Below are positions 49,748-59,004 of a DNA stretch of 64,000 bases, piece by piece. Source of the stretch: Pseudomonas fluvialis (GTDB lineage Bacteria > Pseudomonadota > Gammaproteobacteria > Pseudomonadales > Pseudomonadaceae); assembly GCF_014207935.1 (NCBI RefSeq), contig NZ_JACHLL010000002.1:553865-617864 (forward strand), written 5' to 3'. Made by a program: the position numbers and the translations under genes. Below the pieces are notes generated by a model. The model saw only the letters and a list, made by a program, of their open reading frames with translations. It was not told the DNA's origin and did not search any database. The number at the start of each line of letters is the position of its first letter. The first letter of the stretch is position 1.

Positions 49748-49756
49748 GGAACCGGC

Positions 49757-52456
49757 ATGCCGCAGGTTGATCCCGAACTGTTCGACCGCGGCCAGTTCCA
49801 GGCGGAACTGGCGCTCAAGGCATCGCCGATTGCCGCCTTCAAGAAGGCCATTCGCCACGCCCGCGAAGTGCTCGACGAGCGCTTTCGCAGCGGTCGCGAG
49901 ATTCGCCGCCTGATCGAAGACCGCGCCTGGTTCGTCGACCAAATCCTCACCGAGGCCTGGAAACAGTTCGACTGGAGCGAGGACGCCGACATTGCCCTGG
50001 TGGCGGTCGGCGGCTACGGCCGAGGCGAGCTGCACCCACATTCGGACATCGACCTGCTGCTGCTCATGGAGCACGAAGACCAGGAGCTGTTCCGCTCGCC
50101 CATCGAGGGCTTTCTCACCCTGCTCTGGGATATCGGCCTGGAAGTCGGCCAGAGCGTGCGCTCGGTGGCCGAATGCGCCGACGAGGCGCGCGCCGATCTG
50201 ACCGTCATCACCAACCTGATGGAAAGCCGCACCATCGCTGGCCCCGAGCGTTTGCGCCAGGCCATGCTGGAGGTCACCGCCAGTGAGCAAATGTGGCCGA
50301 GCAAGCACTTCTTCCTGGCCAAACGCGACGAACAGCGGGCACGCCACGGCAAGTACAACGATACCGAGTACAACCTCGAACCCAATGTGAAGGGCTCACC
50401 CGGCGGACTGCGCGACATCCAGACCATCCTCTGGGTGGCCCGCCGTCACTTCGGCCGGCACAGCATCACCGCCCTCGACGGTCCGGACTTCCTGATTGAC
50501 AGCGAGCTGCAGATGCTCGCCAGCAGCCAGGAATTCCTGTGGAAGGTGCGCTACGCCCTGCACATGCTGGCCGGTCGCGCCGAGGACCGCCTGCTGTTCG
50601 ACTACCAGCGCAAGATTGCCGTGCTACTCGGCTACGAAGACAGCGACGGCAAGCTGGCGGTCGAGCACTTCATGCAGAAGTACTACCGCGTGGTCATGGC
50701 CGTCTCGGAGCTGTCCGACCTGATTCTCCAGCACTTCGAGGAAGTCATCCTGCGGCATGACGAGAACGGCACCCTGACGCCGCTCAACAGCCGCTTCCGG
50801 GTTCGTGACGGCTACCTGGAAGTCACCAGCGCCAGCGTGTTCAAGCGCAGCCCGTTCGCCATCCTCGAAATGTTCGTGCTGATGGCCCAGCATCCGGAGA
50901 TCAAGGGTGCCCGCGCCGACACCATCCGCCTGCTGCGCGACTCACGCCAGTTGATCGAAGACAAGTTCCGCCAGGACATCCGCAACACCAGCCTGTTCAT
51001 CGAACTGTTCAAGTGCCACGAGGGCATTCACCGCAACCTGCGGCGGATGAACCGCTACGGCATCCTTGGCCGCTACCTGCCGGAGTTCGGCCTGATCGTC
51101 GGGCAGATGCAGCACGACCTGTTCCACATCTTCACCGTCGACGCGCACACCCTCAATCTGATCAAGCACCTGCGTAAGCTGGGCAAGCCGGGCGTGAGCG
51201 AGAAGTTCCCACTGGCCAGCAAGGTCATCGCACACCTGCCCAAGCCGGAACTGATCTACCTCGCCGGCCTCTACCACGACATCGGCAAGGGCCGCGGCGG
51301 CGACCACTCCGAACTGGGCGCCGTGGACGCCGCCCAGTTCTGCGAGCGGCACAAGCTGCCGGCCTGGGACAGTCGCCTGGTGGTGTGGCTGGTGAAGAAT
51401 CACCTGGTGATGTCGACCACCGCCCAGCGCAAGGACCTCTCCGACCCGCAGGTGATCCACGAATTCGCCCAATTGGTCGGTGACCAGACCCGCCTCGACT
51501 ATCTCTACGTGCTGACCGTGGCCGACATCAATGCCACCAACCCCAGCCTGTGGAACTCCTGGCGGGCCAGCCTACTGCGCCAGCTCTACACCGAGACCAA
51601 GCGGGCCCTGCGCCGTGGCCTGGAAAACCCGGTGGACCGTGAAGAGCAGATCCGCCAGACCCAGGTCGCCGCACTCGACGTACTGGTGCGCAGCGGTATC
51701 GATCAGGACGACGCCGAGCAGCTGTGGTCGCAACTGGGCGACGACTACTTCCTGCGCCACACCTCCAGCGACGTGGCCTGGCATACCGAGGCGATTCTCC
51801 AGCACCCGGCCGGCAAAGACCCGCTGGTACTGATCCGCGAAACCACCCAACGCGAGTTCGAAGGCGCCACGCAGATATTCATCTACGCGCCCGACCAGCA
51901 CGACTTCTTCGCCGTGACCGTGGCTGCCATGGACCAGCTCAACCTGAGCATTCAGGACGCGCGCATCATCACCTCGACCAGCCAGTTCACCCTCGACACC
52001 TACGTGGTGCTCGACGCCGAGGGCGGCAGCATCGGCGACAACCCGCAGCGCACGCAGGAAATCCGCAACGGACTGGTCGATGCACTGAAGAGCCCTGAGG
52101 AATACTCGAACATCATCCAGCGCCGCGTGCCCCGGCAGCTCAAGCACTTTGCCTTTGCCCCACAGGTCAGCATTCACAACGATGCCCAGCGTCCGGTGAC
52201 GGTTCTGGAAATCACTGCGCCAGACCGCCCGGGCCTGCTGGCACGGATTGGCAAAATCTTCCTCGACTTCGACCTGTCACTACAGAACGCCAAGATCGCC
52301 ACCCTCGGCGAGCGCGTGGAAGACGTGTTCTTCGTCACCGACAACCATGGCCAGCCACTGGCTGACCCGGACCTGTGCCAGAAACTGCAGGACGCCATCG
52401 TCGAGCAGTTGGCACCATCCGCCCAGGACAGCGGCCCCAGCCGCCTGACCTTCTAG
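49757..52456 (+). CDS. glnD: PII uridylyltransferase / uridylyl-removing enzyme
   Basis: A sensor of glutamine that uridylylates or deuridylylates PII and so controls nitrogen metabolism. The 899 residues are arranged as: nucleotidyltransferase domain with [19 protein letters not shown] (about 80-100), PII-binding helical region, HD domain with [18 protein letters not shown] (about 512-530), and two C-terminal ACT domains (about 705-890) that sense glutamine. AAGGAACCGGC precedes the ATG. It is followed by dapC after 21 bases. Confidence 0.98.
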   Translation: MPQVDPELFDRGQFQAELALKASPIAAFKKAIRHAREVLDERFRSGREIRRLIEDRAWFVDQILTEAWKQFDWSEDADIALVAVGGYGRGELHPHSDIDLLLLMEHEDQELFRSPIEGFLTLLWDIGLEVGQSVRSVAECADEARADLTVITNLMESRTIAGPERLRQAMLEVTASEQMWPSKHFFLAKRDEQRARHGKYNDTEYNLEPNVKGSPGGLRDIQTILWVARRHFGRHSITALDGPDFLIDSELQMLASSQEFLWKVRYALHMLAGRAEDRLLFDYQRKIAVLLGYEDSDGKLAVEHFMQKYYRVVMAVSELSDLILQHFEEVILRHDENGTLTPLNSRFRVRDGYLEVTSASVFKRSPFAILEMFVLMAQHPEIKGARADTIRLLRDSRQLIEDKFRQDIRNTSLFIELFKCHEGIHRNLRRMNRYGILGRYLPEFGLIVGQMQHDLFHIFTVDAHTLNLIKHLRKLGKPGVSEKFPLASKVIAHLPKPELIYLAGLYHDIGKGRGGDHSELGAVDAAQFCERHKLPAWDSRLVVWLVKNHLVMSTTAQRKDLSDPQVIHEFAQLVGDQTRLDYLYVLTVADINATNPSLWNSWRASLLRQLYTETKRALRRGLENPVDREEQIRQTQVAALDVLVRSGIDQDDAEQLWSQLGDDYFLRHTSSDVAWHTEAILQHPAGKDPLVLIRETTQREFEGATQIFIYAPDQHDFFAVTVAAMDQLNLSIQDARIITSTSQFTLDTYVVLDAEGGSIGDNPQRTQEIRNGLVDALKSPEEYSNIIQRRVPRQLKHFAFAPQVSIHNDAQRPVTVLEITAPDRPGLLARIGKIFLDFDLSLQNAKIATLGERVEDVFFVTDNHGQPLADPDLCQKLQDAIVEQLAPSAQDSGPSRLTF

Positions 52457-52477
52457 TTTTGTTTTCCCGGAGTTTGC

Positions 52478-53680
52478 ATGAACCGCGCCCTTGACCAGCT
52501 GCAGCCCTATCCCTTCGAGAAGCTGCGCGCCCTGCTCGCCAACGCCCAGCCGCCGGCGCAGCTCAAGCCGATCGCCCTGTCCATCGGCGAACCCAAGCAC
52601 AAGTCGCCGGCGTTCGTCGCCCAGGCGTTGGCCGACAATCTCGACCAGCTCGCTGTTTACCCCACCACCCTGGGCCTGCCGGCACTGCGCGAAGCCATTA
52701 CCGGCTGGTGCGAACGCCGCTTCGGTGTACCGACCGGCTGGCTGGATGCCGCCCGTCATGTGCTGCCAGTCAATGGCACCCGCGAGGCGCTGTTCGCCTT
52801 CACCCAGGCCGTGGTCAACCGCACAGACGACGCCCTGGTGCTGTCGCCCAACCCGTTCTATCAGATCTATGAGGGTGCAGCCCTGCTGGCCGGCGCCACC
52901 CCGCACTACCTGCCATGTCTGGCTGAGAACGGCTTCAACCCGGACTACGACGCCGTACCGGAAGAAATCTGGCAACGCACCCAGATCCTCTTCATCTGCT
53001 CCCCAGGCAACCCCACCGGCGCGCTGACGCCGCTGGAGACGCTGAAGAAGCTGATTGCCCTGGCCGACCGTTATAACTTCGTGATCGCTGCCGACGAGTG
53101 CTACAGCGAGCTGTACTTCGACGAGGAAAATCCGCCACCTGGCCTGCTGACCGCCTGCGCCGAACTGGGCCGCCAGGACTTCAAGCGCTGCGTGGTGTTC
53201 CACAGTCTGTCCAAGCGCTCCAACCTGCCCGGCCTGCGCTCGGGCTTCGTGGCCGGCGACGCCGAGATCCTCAAGGCCTTCCTGCTCTACCGCACCTACC
53301 ACGGCTGTGCCATGCCGGTGCAGACCCAGTTGGCCAGCGTTGCGGCCTGGAACGACGAAGCCCACGTGCGTGAAAACCGCGATCAGTACCGCGCCAAATA
53401 CGACGCCGTGCTGGACATCCTCGCACCTGTGCTGGACGTGCAGCGCCCGGATGGCAGCTTCTACCTGTGGGCCCGCACGCCGACGGATGACACCCAGTTC
53501 ACCCGTGAGCTGTTCGCCCAGCAGCACGTTACCGTGGTTCCCGGCTCGTACCTGTCGCGTGAAGTGAACGGCCTGAATCCGGGGGCCGGGCGCATCCGCA
53601 TGGCGCTGGTCGCGCCGCTGGCCGAGTGCATCGAAGCCGCCGAGCGCATCCGCAGCTTTATTCAGGGGCAGCCGGCATGA
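52478..53680 (+). CDS. dapC: Succinyldiaminopimelate aminotransferase
   Basis: A PLP aminotransferase of the DAP/lysine pathway, converting N-succinyl-2-amino-6-ketopimelate to N-succinyl-DAP. The 400-residue class I/II fold has NPTGALTPLE, the PLP Lys in FHSLSKRSNLPGLRSGF, and a C-terminal Arg in AGRIRMALV for the substrate carboxylate. Assignment to DapC rather than another class I aminotransferase rests on its position before dapD. GGAG lies before the ATG. It overlaps the next gene by four bases. Confidence 0.93.
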   Translation: MNRALDQLQPYPFEKLRALLANAQPPAQLKPIALSIGEPKHKSPAFVAQALADNLDQLAVYPTTLGLPALREAITGWCERRFGVPTGWLDAARHVLPVNGTREALFAFTQAVVNRTDDALVLSPNPFYQIYEGAALLAGATPHYLPCLAENGFNPDYDAVPEEIWQRTQILFICSPGNPTGALTPLETLKKLIALADRYNFVIAADECYSELYFDEENPPPGLLTACAELGRQDFKRCVVFHSLSKRSNLPGLRSGFVAGDAEILKAFLLYRTYHGCAMPVQTQLASVAAWNDEAHVRENRDQYRAKYDAVLDILAPVLDVQRPDGSFYLWARTPTDDTQFTRELFAQQHVTVVPGSYLSREVNGLNPGAGRIRMALVAPLAECIEAAERIRSFIQGQPA

Positions 53681-54024
53681 GCATCACCCTCTACGGCATC
53701 AAGGCCTGCGACACCATGAAGAAGGCGCGCACCTGGCTCGACGAGCACGGCGTGATCTATGCCTTCCACGACTACAAGGTCAGCGCCATCGACGCCACCA
53801 GCCTGCAGAAATGGTGCGACGAACACGGCTGGGACAAGGTCCTCAACCGTGCCGGCACTACCTTCCGCAAGCTCGACGACGCGGACAGGCAGGACCTCGA
53901 CCAGACCAAGGCCATTGCCCTGATGCTGGCCCAGCCTTCCATGATCAAGCGCCCGGTCCTCGATCTGGGCGAGCGCACCCTGCTCGGCTTCAAGCCCGAG
54001 CTGTATGCCCAGGCCCTGGCCTGA
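53677..54024 (+). CDS. ArsC/Spx-family protein (YffB type)
   Basis: A 115-residue thioredoxin-fold protein of the arsenate reductase family, with Cys11 in GIKACDTMKKAR and the ending RPVLDLGERTLLGF. It has the single N-terminal Cys and the Arg-Pro motif but no sign of a true arsenic operon nearby. It is better called a glutathione-dependent thiol reductase-like protein of unknown role. The ATG overlaps the dapC stop (ATGA), and dapD follows after 28 bases, so it is within a lysine-synthesis operon. Confidence 0.9.
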   Translation: MSITLYGIKACDTMKKARTWLDEHGVIYAFHDYKVSAIDATSLQKWCDEHGWDKVLNRAGTTFRKLDDADRQDLDQTKAIALMLAQPSMIKRPVLDLGERTLLGFKPELYAQALA

Positions 54025-54052
54025 TCCGATTTAAAGACCCAAGGAGCTATTC

Positions 54053-55090
54053 ATGTCACAGCAACTGTTCGCCCTGGCCTTCGGCATCGGCACCCAGAAC
54101 CTGCAGGGCCAGTGGCTCGAGGTGTACTACCCGCAGCCGCTGCTCAACCCGCCGGCAGAACTGGTCCATGCCGTCATCAGCAAGATCAACTATCAGGGCG
54201 GCAACCAGGCCATCAGCATGGACATCGGCACCGTTGCCGGCCTGGCTGAAGCCGTACAGGCTGCCGGTTTCATCGAGCAGGCCGCCGTTCTGGAATGCAT
54301 GACCCAGAGCCACAAGCCGCTGGTGGTCACTCTGATCGCCGAAGACAAGGAACTGGCCAGCACCCCCGAGGCCTACCTCAAGCTGCACCTGCTGTCGCAT
54401 CGCCTGGTCAAGCCGCATGGTCTGTCCCTGGCTGGTATCTTCCCGCTGCTGCCGAACGTGGCCTGGACCAGCCAGGGCGCAGTCGACCTCGCCGAGCTGG
54501 GCGAGCGCCAGCTGCGTGCCCGCCTGCGTGGCGAGCTGCTGGAAGTGTTCTCGGTGGACAAGTTCCCGAAAATGACCGACTACGTGGTGCCGAGCGGCGT
54601 GCGCATCGCCGATGCCGCCCGTGTACGCCTGGGCGCCTACGTGGGCGAAGGCACCACCGTGATGCACGAAGGCTTCATCAACTTCAACGCCGGCACCCAG
54701 GGCCCGGGCATGATCGAGGGCCGCATCTCCGCTGGCGTGTTCGTCGGCAAGGGCTCCGACCTGGGCGGCGGCTGCTCGACCATGGGTACCCTGTCCGGTG
54801 GCGGCAACATCATCATCAGCGTGGGTGAAGGCTGCCTGATCGGCGCCAACGCCGGCATCGGCATTCCGCTGGGCGACCGCAATACCGTGGAGTCCGGCCT
54901 GTATATCACCGCCGGCACCAAGGTGGCCCTGCTCGATGACAAGAACACCCTGGTCAAGGTGGTCAAGGCCCGTGATCTGGCCGGCCAGCCGGACCTGCTG
55001 TTCCGCCGCAACTCGCAGACCGGCGCGGTGGAGTGCAAGACCAACAAGAGCGCCATTGAGCTGAACGAGGCCCTGCACGCCCACAACTGA
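54053..55090 (+). CDS. dapD: Tetrahydrodipicolinate N-succinyltransferase
   Basis: Transfers succinyl from succinyl-CoA to tetrahydrodipicolinate in DAP/lysine synthesis. The 345-residue form is the longer Pseudomonas/actinobacterial type, with an N-terminal domain and a left-handed beta-helix (VRLGAYVGEGTTVMHEGFIN, LGGGCSTMGTLSGGGN). AAGGAG is seven bases before the ATG. It is followed by a hairpin terminator; dapE lies 6.6 kb downstream. Confidence 0.97.
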   Translation: MSQQLFALAFGIGTQNLQGQWLEVYYPQPLLNPPAELVHAVISKINYQGGNQAISMDIGTVAGLAEAVQAAGFIEQAAVLECMTQSHKPLVVTLIAEDKELASTPEAYLKLHLLSHRLVKPHGLSLAGIFPLLPNVAWTSQGAVDLAELGERQLRARLRGELLEVFSVDKFPKMTDYVVPSGVRIADAARVRLGAYVGEGTTVMHEGFINFNAGTQGPGMIEGRISAGVFVGKGSDLGGGCSTMGTLSGGGNIIISVGEGCLIGANAGIGIPLGDRNTVESGLYITAGTKVALLDDKNTLVKVVKARDLAGQPDLLFRRNSQTGAVECKTNKSAIELNEALHAHN

Positions 55091-55133
55091 TTGTGGAGCT
55101 GAACGCTTCATTGTCATGTTGACGTTTGCAGGC

Positions 55134-55168
55134 GACAGGCCGGGCCCATGCCCGGCCTGTCTATTTAT
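55134..55168 (+). terminator. Terminator after dapD
   Basis: GACAGGCCGGG, loop CCCATG minus pairing ends, CCCGGCCTGTC, followed by TATTTAT. A strong 11-pair stem with a modest T-rich tail, 43 bases past the dapD stop. A TATACT box (55166-55171) right after may be the -10 of a csdA promoter. Confidence 0.8.
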
Positions 55169-55200
55169 ACTCAAGCCCACCGCCTGAGACCTTGAATCCC

Positions 55201-56406
55201 ATGCAACTGACCTCCCCCTGGCGCGCCGACTTTCCCGGCATCCTTGCCCTCGCGGCCGAGGGGCAGACCTATCTCGACAGCGCCGCCACCTCGCAGAAGC
55301 CGCAGGCCGTACTCGACGCCCTGCAGGCCTACTACACCGGCGGCGCCGCCAATGTGCACCGCGCCCAGCACCTGCCCGGAGACCGAGCTACCCGCGCCTT
55401 CGAGGCCGTCCGCAGCCAGGTGGCCGGCTGGCTGAATGCCGCCGGGAGCCAGGAGATCATCTTCACCCGCGGCACCACCGAGGCGATCAACCTGCTGGCG
55501 TATGGTCTGGAGAATCACTTCCAGGCCGGCGACGAAATCGTCATCAGCGCCCTGGAGCACCACGCCAACCTGCTGCCCTGGCAGCAACTGGCCCGACGCC
55601 GCGGCCTGACTCTCGTAGTGCTGCCGCTAGACGAACACGGACAGATCGATCTTACGCAGGCACGGCAGCTGATCGGCCCGCGTACCCGTTTGCTGGCCGT
55701 GAGCCAGCTATCCAACGTGTTGGGCGCCTGGGCACCTCTCGACGAACTGCTGTCACTGGGCCGCCAGCACGGCGCCCTGACGCTGGTGGATGGCGCCCAG
55801 GGTGCCGTGCACCAGCGCCCGGATGTGCAGGCGCTGAACTGCGACTTCTATGTCTTTTCCGCCCACAAGCTCTACAGCGCCGAAGGTTGCGGCGTGCTCT
55901 ACGCCAGAAGCGCCGCGGCCCAGCACCTGCAGCCCTGGCAGTTCGGTGGCGAGATGGTGCTCGACTGCGATTATCAACAGGCCCGCTTCCGTCCGCTGCC
56001 TCTGGGCTTCGAGGCCGGCACGCCGGCCATTGGCAGCGTTCTGGCGCTGGGCGCTGCGCTGGATTACCTGAGCTGCCTCGACCCGGTCGCGGTGAGCACC
56101 CATGAACAGGCCCTGCACGATGCCCTGCTCGCCGGCCTGACCCAGATCCACGGCCTACGCCTGCTGGGCAGCCCACAACTGGCCCTGGCCAGCTTCACCG
56201 TCGATGGCGTACACGGTAGCGACCTGGCCCATCTGCTCAGCGAACAGGGTGTGTGCGTACGCACCGGCCATCACTGCGCCATGCCCCTGCTCAAGCAGCT
56301 GGGTTTGAGCGGCGCCACGCGGGTTTCGCTGGGGTTGTACAACGATGGAGGCGACCTGCAGCGCCTGTTCACCGCCCTCGATCAGGCACTGGAGCTACTG
56401 CGATGA
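55201..56406 (+). CDS. csdA: Cysteine desulfurase (CsdA/SufS type)
   Basis: A PLP enzyme that takes sulfur from cysteine and hands it to an acceptor. From ATG 55201 it has 401 residues, with the PLP Lys in FSAHKLYSAEGCGVLYA and the persulfide Cys in VRTGHHCAMPLL, the group II (SufS/CsdA) pattern. The upstream in-frame ATG at 55126 lies before the dapD terminator and is rejected. Coupling to csdE (ATGA) and the nearby tcdA make CsdA the best assignment. Confidence 0.94.
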   Translation: MQLTSPWRADFPGILALAAEGQTYLDSAATSQKPQAVLDALQAYYTGGAANVHRAQHLPGDRATRAFEAVRSQVAGWLNAAGSQEIIFTRGTTEAINLLAYGLENHFQAGDEIVISALEHHANLLPWQQLARRRGLTLVVLPLDEHGQIDLTQARQLIGPRTRLLAVSQLSNVLGAWAPLDELLSLGRQHGALTLVDGAQGAVHQRPDVQALNCDFYVFSAHKLYSAEGCGVLYARSAAAQHLQPWQFGGEMVLDCDYQQARFRPLPLGFEAGTPAIGSVLALGAALDYLSCLDPVAVSTHEQALHDALLAGLTQIHGLRLLGSPQLALASFTVDGVHGSDLAHLLSEQGVCVRTGHHCAMPLLKQLGLSGATRVSLGLYNDGGDLQRLFTALDQALELLR

Positions 56407-56807
56407 GCCTGCCGGCCGCCGCCATGCAGGCCCGCGAAGCCTTCACCGCCTGCGCCGGCTGGGAGCAGCGCGCGCGCCTGTTGATGCAGTGGGGCGAGCG
56501 TCTGGAACCGCTGCAGGAAGCCGAACGCAACGAGCACAACCGGGTTCAGGGCTGCGAGAGCTTGGTCTGGCTGGTAGCCGATCAACGCACCCCGGCTATG
56601 GCGTTTCGCGCGACCAGCGACGCCCGCCTGCTACGCGGGCTGCTGGCCGTGCTGCTGGTGCGGGTCAACGGCCTGTCCGCCGCGGAGCTGGCCACGCTTG
56701 ACCTGCCGGCCTGGTTTAACGAGCTGGGGCTTGGTCGCCAGCTCTCGCCGTCGCGCAGCAATGGCCTGAATGCCGTGCTGCAGCGGATGATCGCCCTCGC
56801 CGACTAG
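56403..56807 (+). CDS. csdE: SufE-family sulfur acceptor CsdE
   Basis: Accepts persulfide sulfur from CsdA and passes it on. The 134 residues have the acceptor Cys51 in NRVQGCESLVWLVAD and the SufE-fold end LSPSRSNGLNAVLQRM. The ATG overlaps the csdA stop by four bases. An upstream in-frame ATG at 56253 lies inside csdA. Its TAG stop is on the same CTAG as the stop of the convergent tcdA. Confidence 0.93.
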   Translation: MSLPAAAMQAREAFTACAGWEQRARLLMQWGERLEPLQEAERNEHNRVQGCESLVWLVADQRTPAMAFRATSDARLLRGLLAVLLVRVNGLSAAELATLDLPAWFNELGLGRQLSPSRSNGLNAVLQRMIALAD

Positions 56808-57613
56808 TTTGCCGACTGGCGCTCCGCCGGACGGCGCGCGCCAGCCACCAGCTTGTCGATGGTCTTGGCCGCTGCCGCCATGCCGAAGCTGGCCGTGACC
56901 ATCATCACCGCGCCAAAGCCGCCGGCGCAGTCGAGTTTGACCCCTTCACCAACGAAGCCCTTGGCCTGACAGACCGAGCCATCGGGCTTGGGGTAACGCA
57001 GCTGCTCGGTGGAAAACACGCAGGGCACGCTGTAGTGCCGCCCCGGCGTACGCGAGAAGTTGTAGTCCCGGCGCAGGGTGCTGCGAACCTTGGCCGCCAG
57101 GGGATCGTTGAAGGTCTTGTTGAGGTCGGTGACCTGGATCTGGGTCGGATCGATCTGCCCGCCGGCACCGCCAGTGGTGACGATCTGGATCTTGCGTCGC
57201 TTGCACCAGGCAATCAGCGCCGCCTTGGCCGCCACGCTGTCGATGCAGTCGATCACCGCGTCGAGCTGCTCGGTGATGTACTCGACCATGGTTTCGCGGG
57301 TGACGAAGTCCGCCACCGCATGCACCACACAGGCCGGGTTGATGGCGCGGATACGCTCGGCCATCACCTCGACCTTGGCCTTGCCCACCGCGCCCTCGAT
57401 GGCGTGCACCTGACGATTGGTGTTGGTGATGCACACGTCATCCAGGTCGAACAGGGAAATCTCGCCCACCCCGGAACGCGCCAGCGCCTCGGCCGCCCAG
57501 CTGCCCACGCCGCCAATGCCCACCACGGCCACATGCGCCGCCTGCAGGCGGGCCAGGCCATCACGGCCATACAGACGGGCAATGCCGCCAAAACGCTGAT
57601 CGTCAGTACTCAT
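56804..57613 (-). CDS. tcdA: tRNA threonylcarbamoyladenosine dehydratase TcdA (CsdL)
   Basis: An E1-like ATP-dependent enzyme that closes t6A37 of tRNA to the cyclic form. The 269 residues have the nucleotide motif VVGIGGVGSWAAEALARSGV, FDLDDVCITNTNRQ and VIDCIDSVAAKAAL, and a C-terminal hydrophobic region (GGFGAVMMVTASFGMAAAA). CsdA-CsdE are known to deliver sulfur to CsdL, so the gene context fits. The stop overlaps csdE's by four bases on the opposite strand. Confidence 0.95.
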   Translation of the reverse strand: MSTDDQRFGGIARLYGRDGLARLQAAHVAVVGIGGVGSWAAEALARSGVGEISLFDLDDVCITNTNRQVHAIEGAVGKAKVEVMAERIRAINPACVVHAVADFVTRETMVEYITEQLDAVIDCIDSVAAKAALIAWCKRRKIQIVTTGGAGGQIDPTQIQVTDLNKTFNDPLAAKVRSTLRRDYNFSRTPGRHYSVPCVFSTEQLRYPKPDGSVCQAKGFVGEGVKLDCAGGFGAVMMVTASFGMAAAAKTIDKLVAGARRPAERQSAN

Positions 57614-57730
57614 GCCATCCCCTCGCGAAGCAGGCGCGCATTATGAATGATCCACCATGCATACCGGCAATCGCTGCGACCGCTATAGTGCCCCGATAAC
57701 AACAGTAGCGACCCTCAGGAGCACCCGGCC

Positions 57731-58885
57731 ATGCGCAACTTTTCCTTCTATAACCCCACCCGCATTCATTTTGGCGAGGGGCAGATCGGCAAGCAGCTGG
57801 CCCGCGAGATCCCCCCGGGCAGCCGCGTACTGGTGACCCACGGCGGCGGCAGCATCTTCAGCAACGGTATCTGGGACCAGGTCGAGCAGGCCCTGGCCGG
57901 CTACCACTTCAGCCGTTTCGCCGGCATCGAAGCCAACCCGCAGTACGATACCCTGCTCCGCGCCGTGGCCCAGGCCCGCAGTGAGCAGTGCGACTTCATC
58001 CTGGCCGTGGGTGGCGGCTCGGTCATCGACGGCAGCAAATTCATCGCCGCCGCCCTGGCCTACCCCGGCGAGCCCTTCGATCTGCTCAGCGGCAGCAAGC
58101 CCAAGGCCGCCGTGCCCATGGGCTGCGTGCTGACCCTGGCCGCCACCGGCTCGGAGAGCAACCCACACGGCGTGGTCACCCATGTCGAACGCCAGGAGAA
58201 GCTGCCGTTCTCCAGCCCCCTGCTGTATCCGCGCTTTGCCATCCTCGACCCCACCACCACCTACAGCCTGCCGCCCCGGCAGATCGGCAATGGCGTGGTC
58301 GATGCCTTCGTCCACACCACCGAGCAGTACCTCACCTACCCGGCCGAGGCGCCACTGCAGGACCGCTACGCCGAAGGCCTGCTGCGCACCCTGATCAAGG
58401 AAGGCCCCAAAGCCCTGGCCAACCCGCAGGACTATGCGGTGCGCGCCAACCTCATGTGGTGCGCCACCCAGGCCCTCAACGGCCTGCTCGGCTGTGGTGT
58501 GCCGCAGGACTGGGCCACCCACATGATCGGCCACGAGCTGACCGCCCTGTATCACATCGATCACGCCCAGACCCTGGCCGTGGTGCTGCCGGCCCTGCTG
58601 GCCGAGCGCCGTGAAGCCAAGCGCGGCAAGCTGCTGCAATTCGCCGAGCGGGTGTGGGATATCCGTACAGGCGATGAGGACGCCCGCATCGATGCAGCCA
58701 TTGCCGCCACCCGCGCCTTCTTCGAACAGATGGGCCTGCCGACCCGCCTGAGTGGTCATGGACTGGATGCCGATGCGGTGCCGCAGGTGCTGGCGCAGCT
58801 GGAACGCCACGGCATGACGGCACTCGGCGAGCAGCGCGAGATCGACCTGGCCTGCAGCGAGCGGATTCTCCTGCGGGCCCTCTGA
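57731..58885 (+). CDS. Iron-containing alcohol dehydrogenase (YqhD-like)
   Basis: An NAD(P)H-dependent group III alcohol/aldehyde dehydrogenase of 384 residues. It shows the nucleotide motif AVGGGSVIDGSKFIAAA and metal ligands in NGVVDAFVHTTEQYL (Asp, His) and MIGHELTALYHIDHAQTLAVV (two His). The N-terminal NFSFYNPTRIHFGEGQIGKQ is of the YqhD/BdhA type, enzymes that reduce many short aldehydes. The actual substrate is unknown. AGGAG lies before the ATG. It stands alone between tcdA (divergent) and the glucan synthase gene. Confidence 0.92.
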   Translation: MRNFSFYNPTRIHFGEGQIGKQLAREIPPGSRVLVTHGGGSIFSNGIWDQVEQALAGYHFSRFAGIEANPQYDTLLRAVAQARSEQCDFILAVGGGSVIDGSKFIAAALAYPGEPFDLLSGSKPKAAVPMGCVLTLAATGSESNPHGVVTHVERQEKLPFSSPLLYPRFAILDPTTTYSLPPRQIGNGVVDAFVHTTEQYLTYPAEAPLQDRYAEGLLRTLIKEGPKALANPQDYAVRANLMWCATQALNGLLGCGVPQDWATHMIGHELTALYHIDHAQTLAVVLPALLAERREAKRGKLLQFAERVWDIRTGDEDARIDAAIAATRAFFEQMGLPTRLSGHGLDADAVPQVLAQLERHGMTALGEQREIDLACSERILLRAL

Positions 58886-59004
58886 GTCAGCCCCGCAACG
58901 CCGGTTGGGCGGCGCTGTACAGCCCGGTTGGCGCGGGGTAGGATGCGCGCCGACCGGCATCCGCCGGCGTTTCCCTGTTCCTCCCTGCGGAACCCTGATC
59001 GCCT

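Noticed and set aside
48893..50347. Minus-strand open frame of about 484 codons across map and glnD
   Set aside because: It spans two conserved genes and the promoter region between rpsB and map; the translation has no family features.
53677..54024. Arsenate resistance gene
   Set aside because: The protein has the ArsC fold, but there is no arsB, arsR or arsH nearby and it sits inside a lysine-synthesis operon, so a general thiol-reductase-like role is safer.
58905..58945. Repeated CCGGTTGG octamer before ndvB as a possible operator
   Set aside because: Only two copies, uneven spacing, and such GC-rich octamers recur by chance in this DNA.
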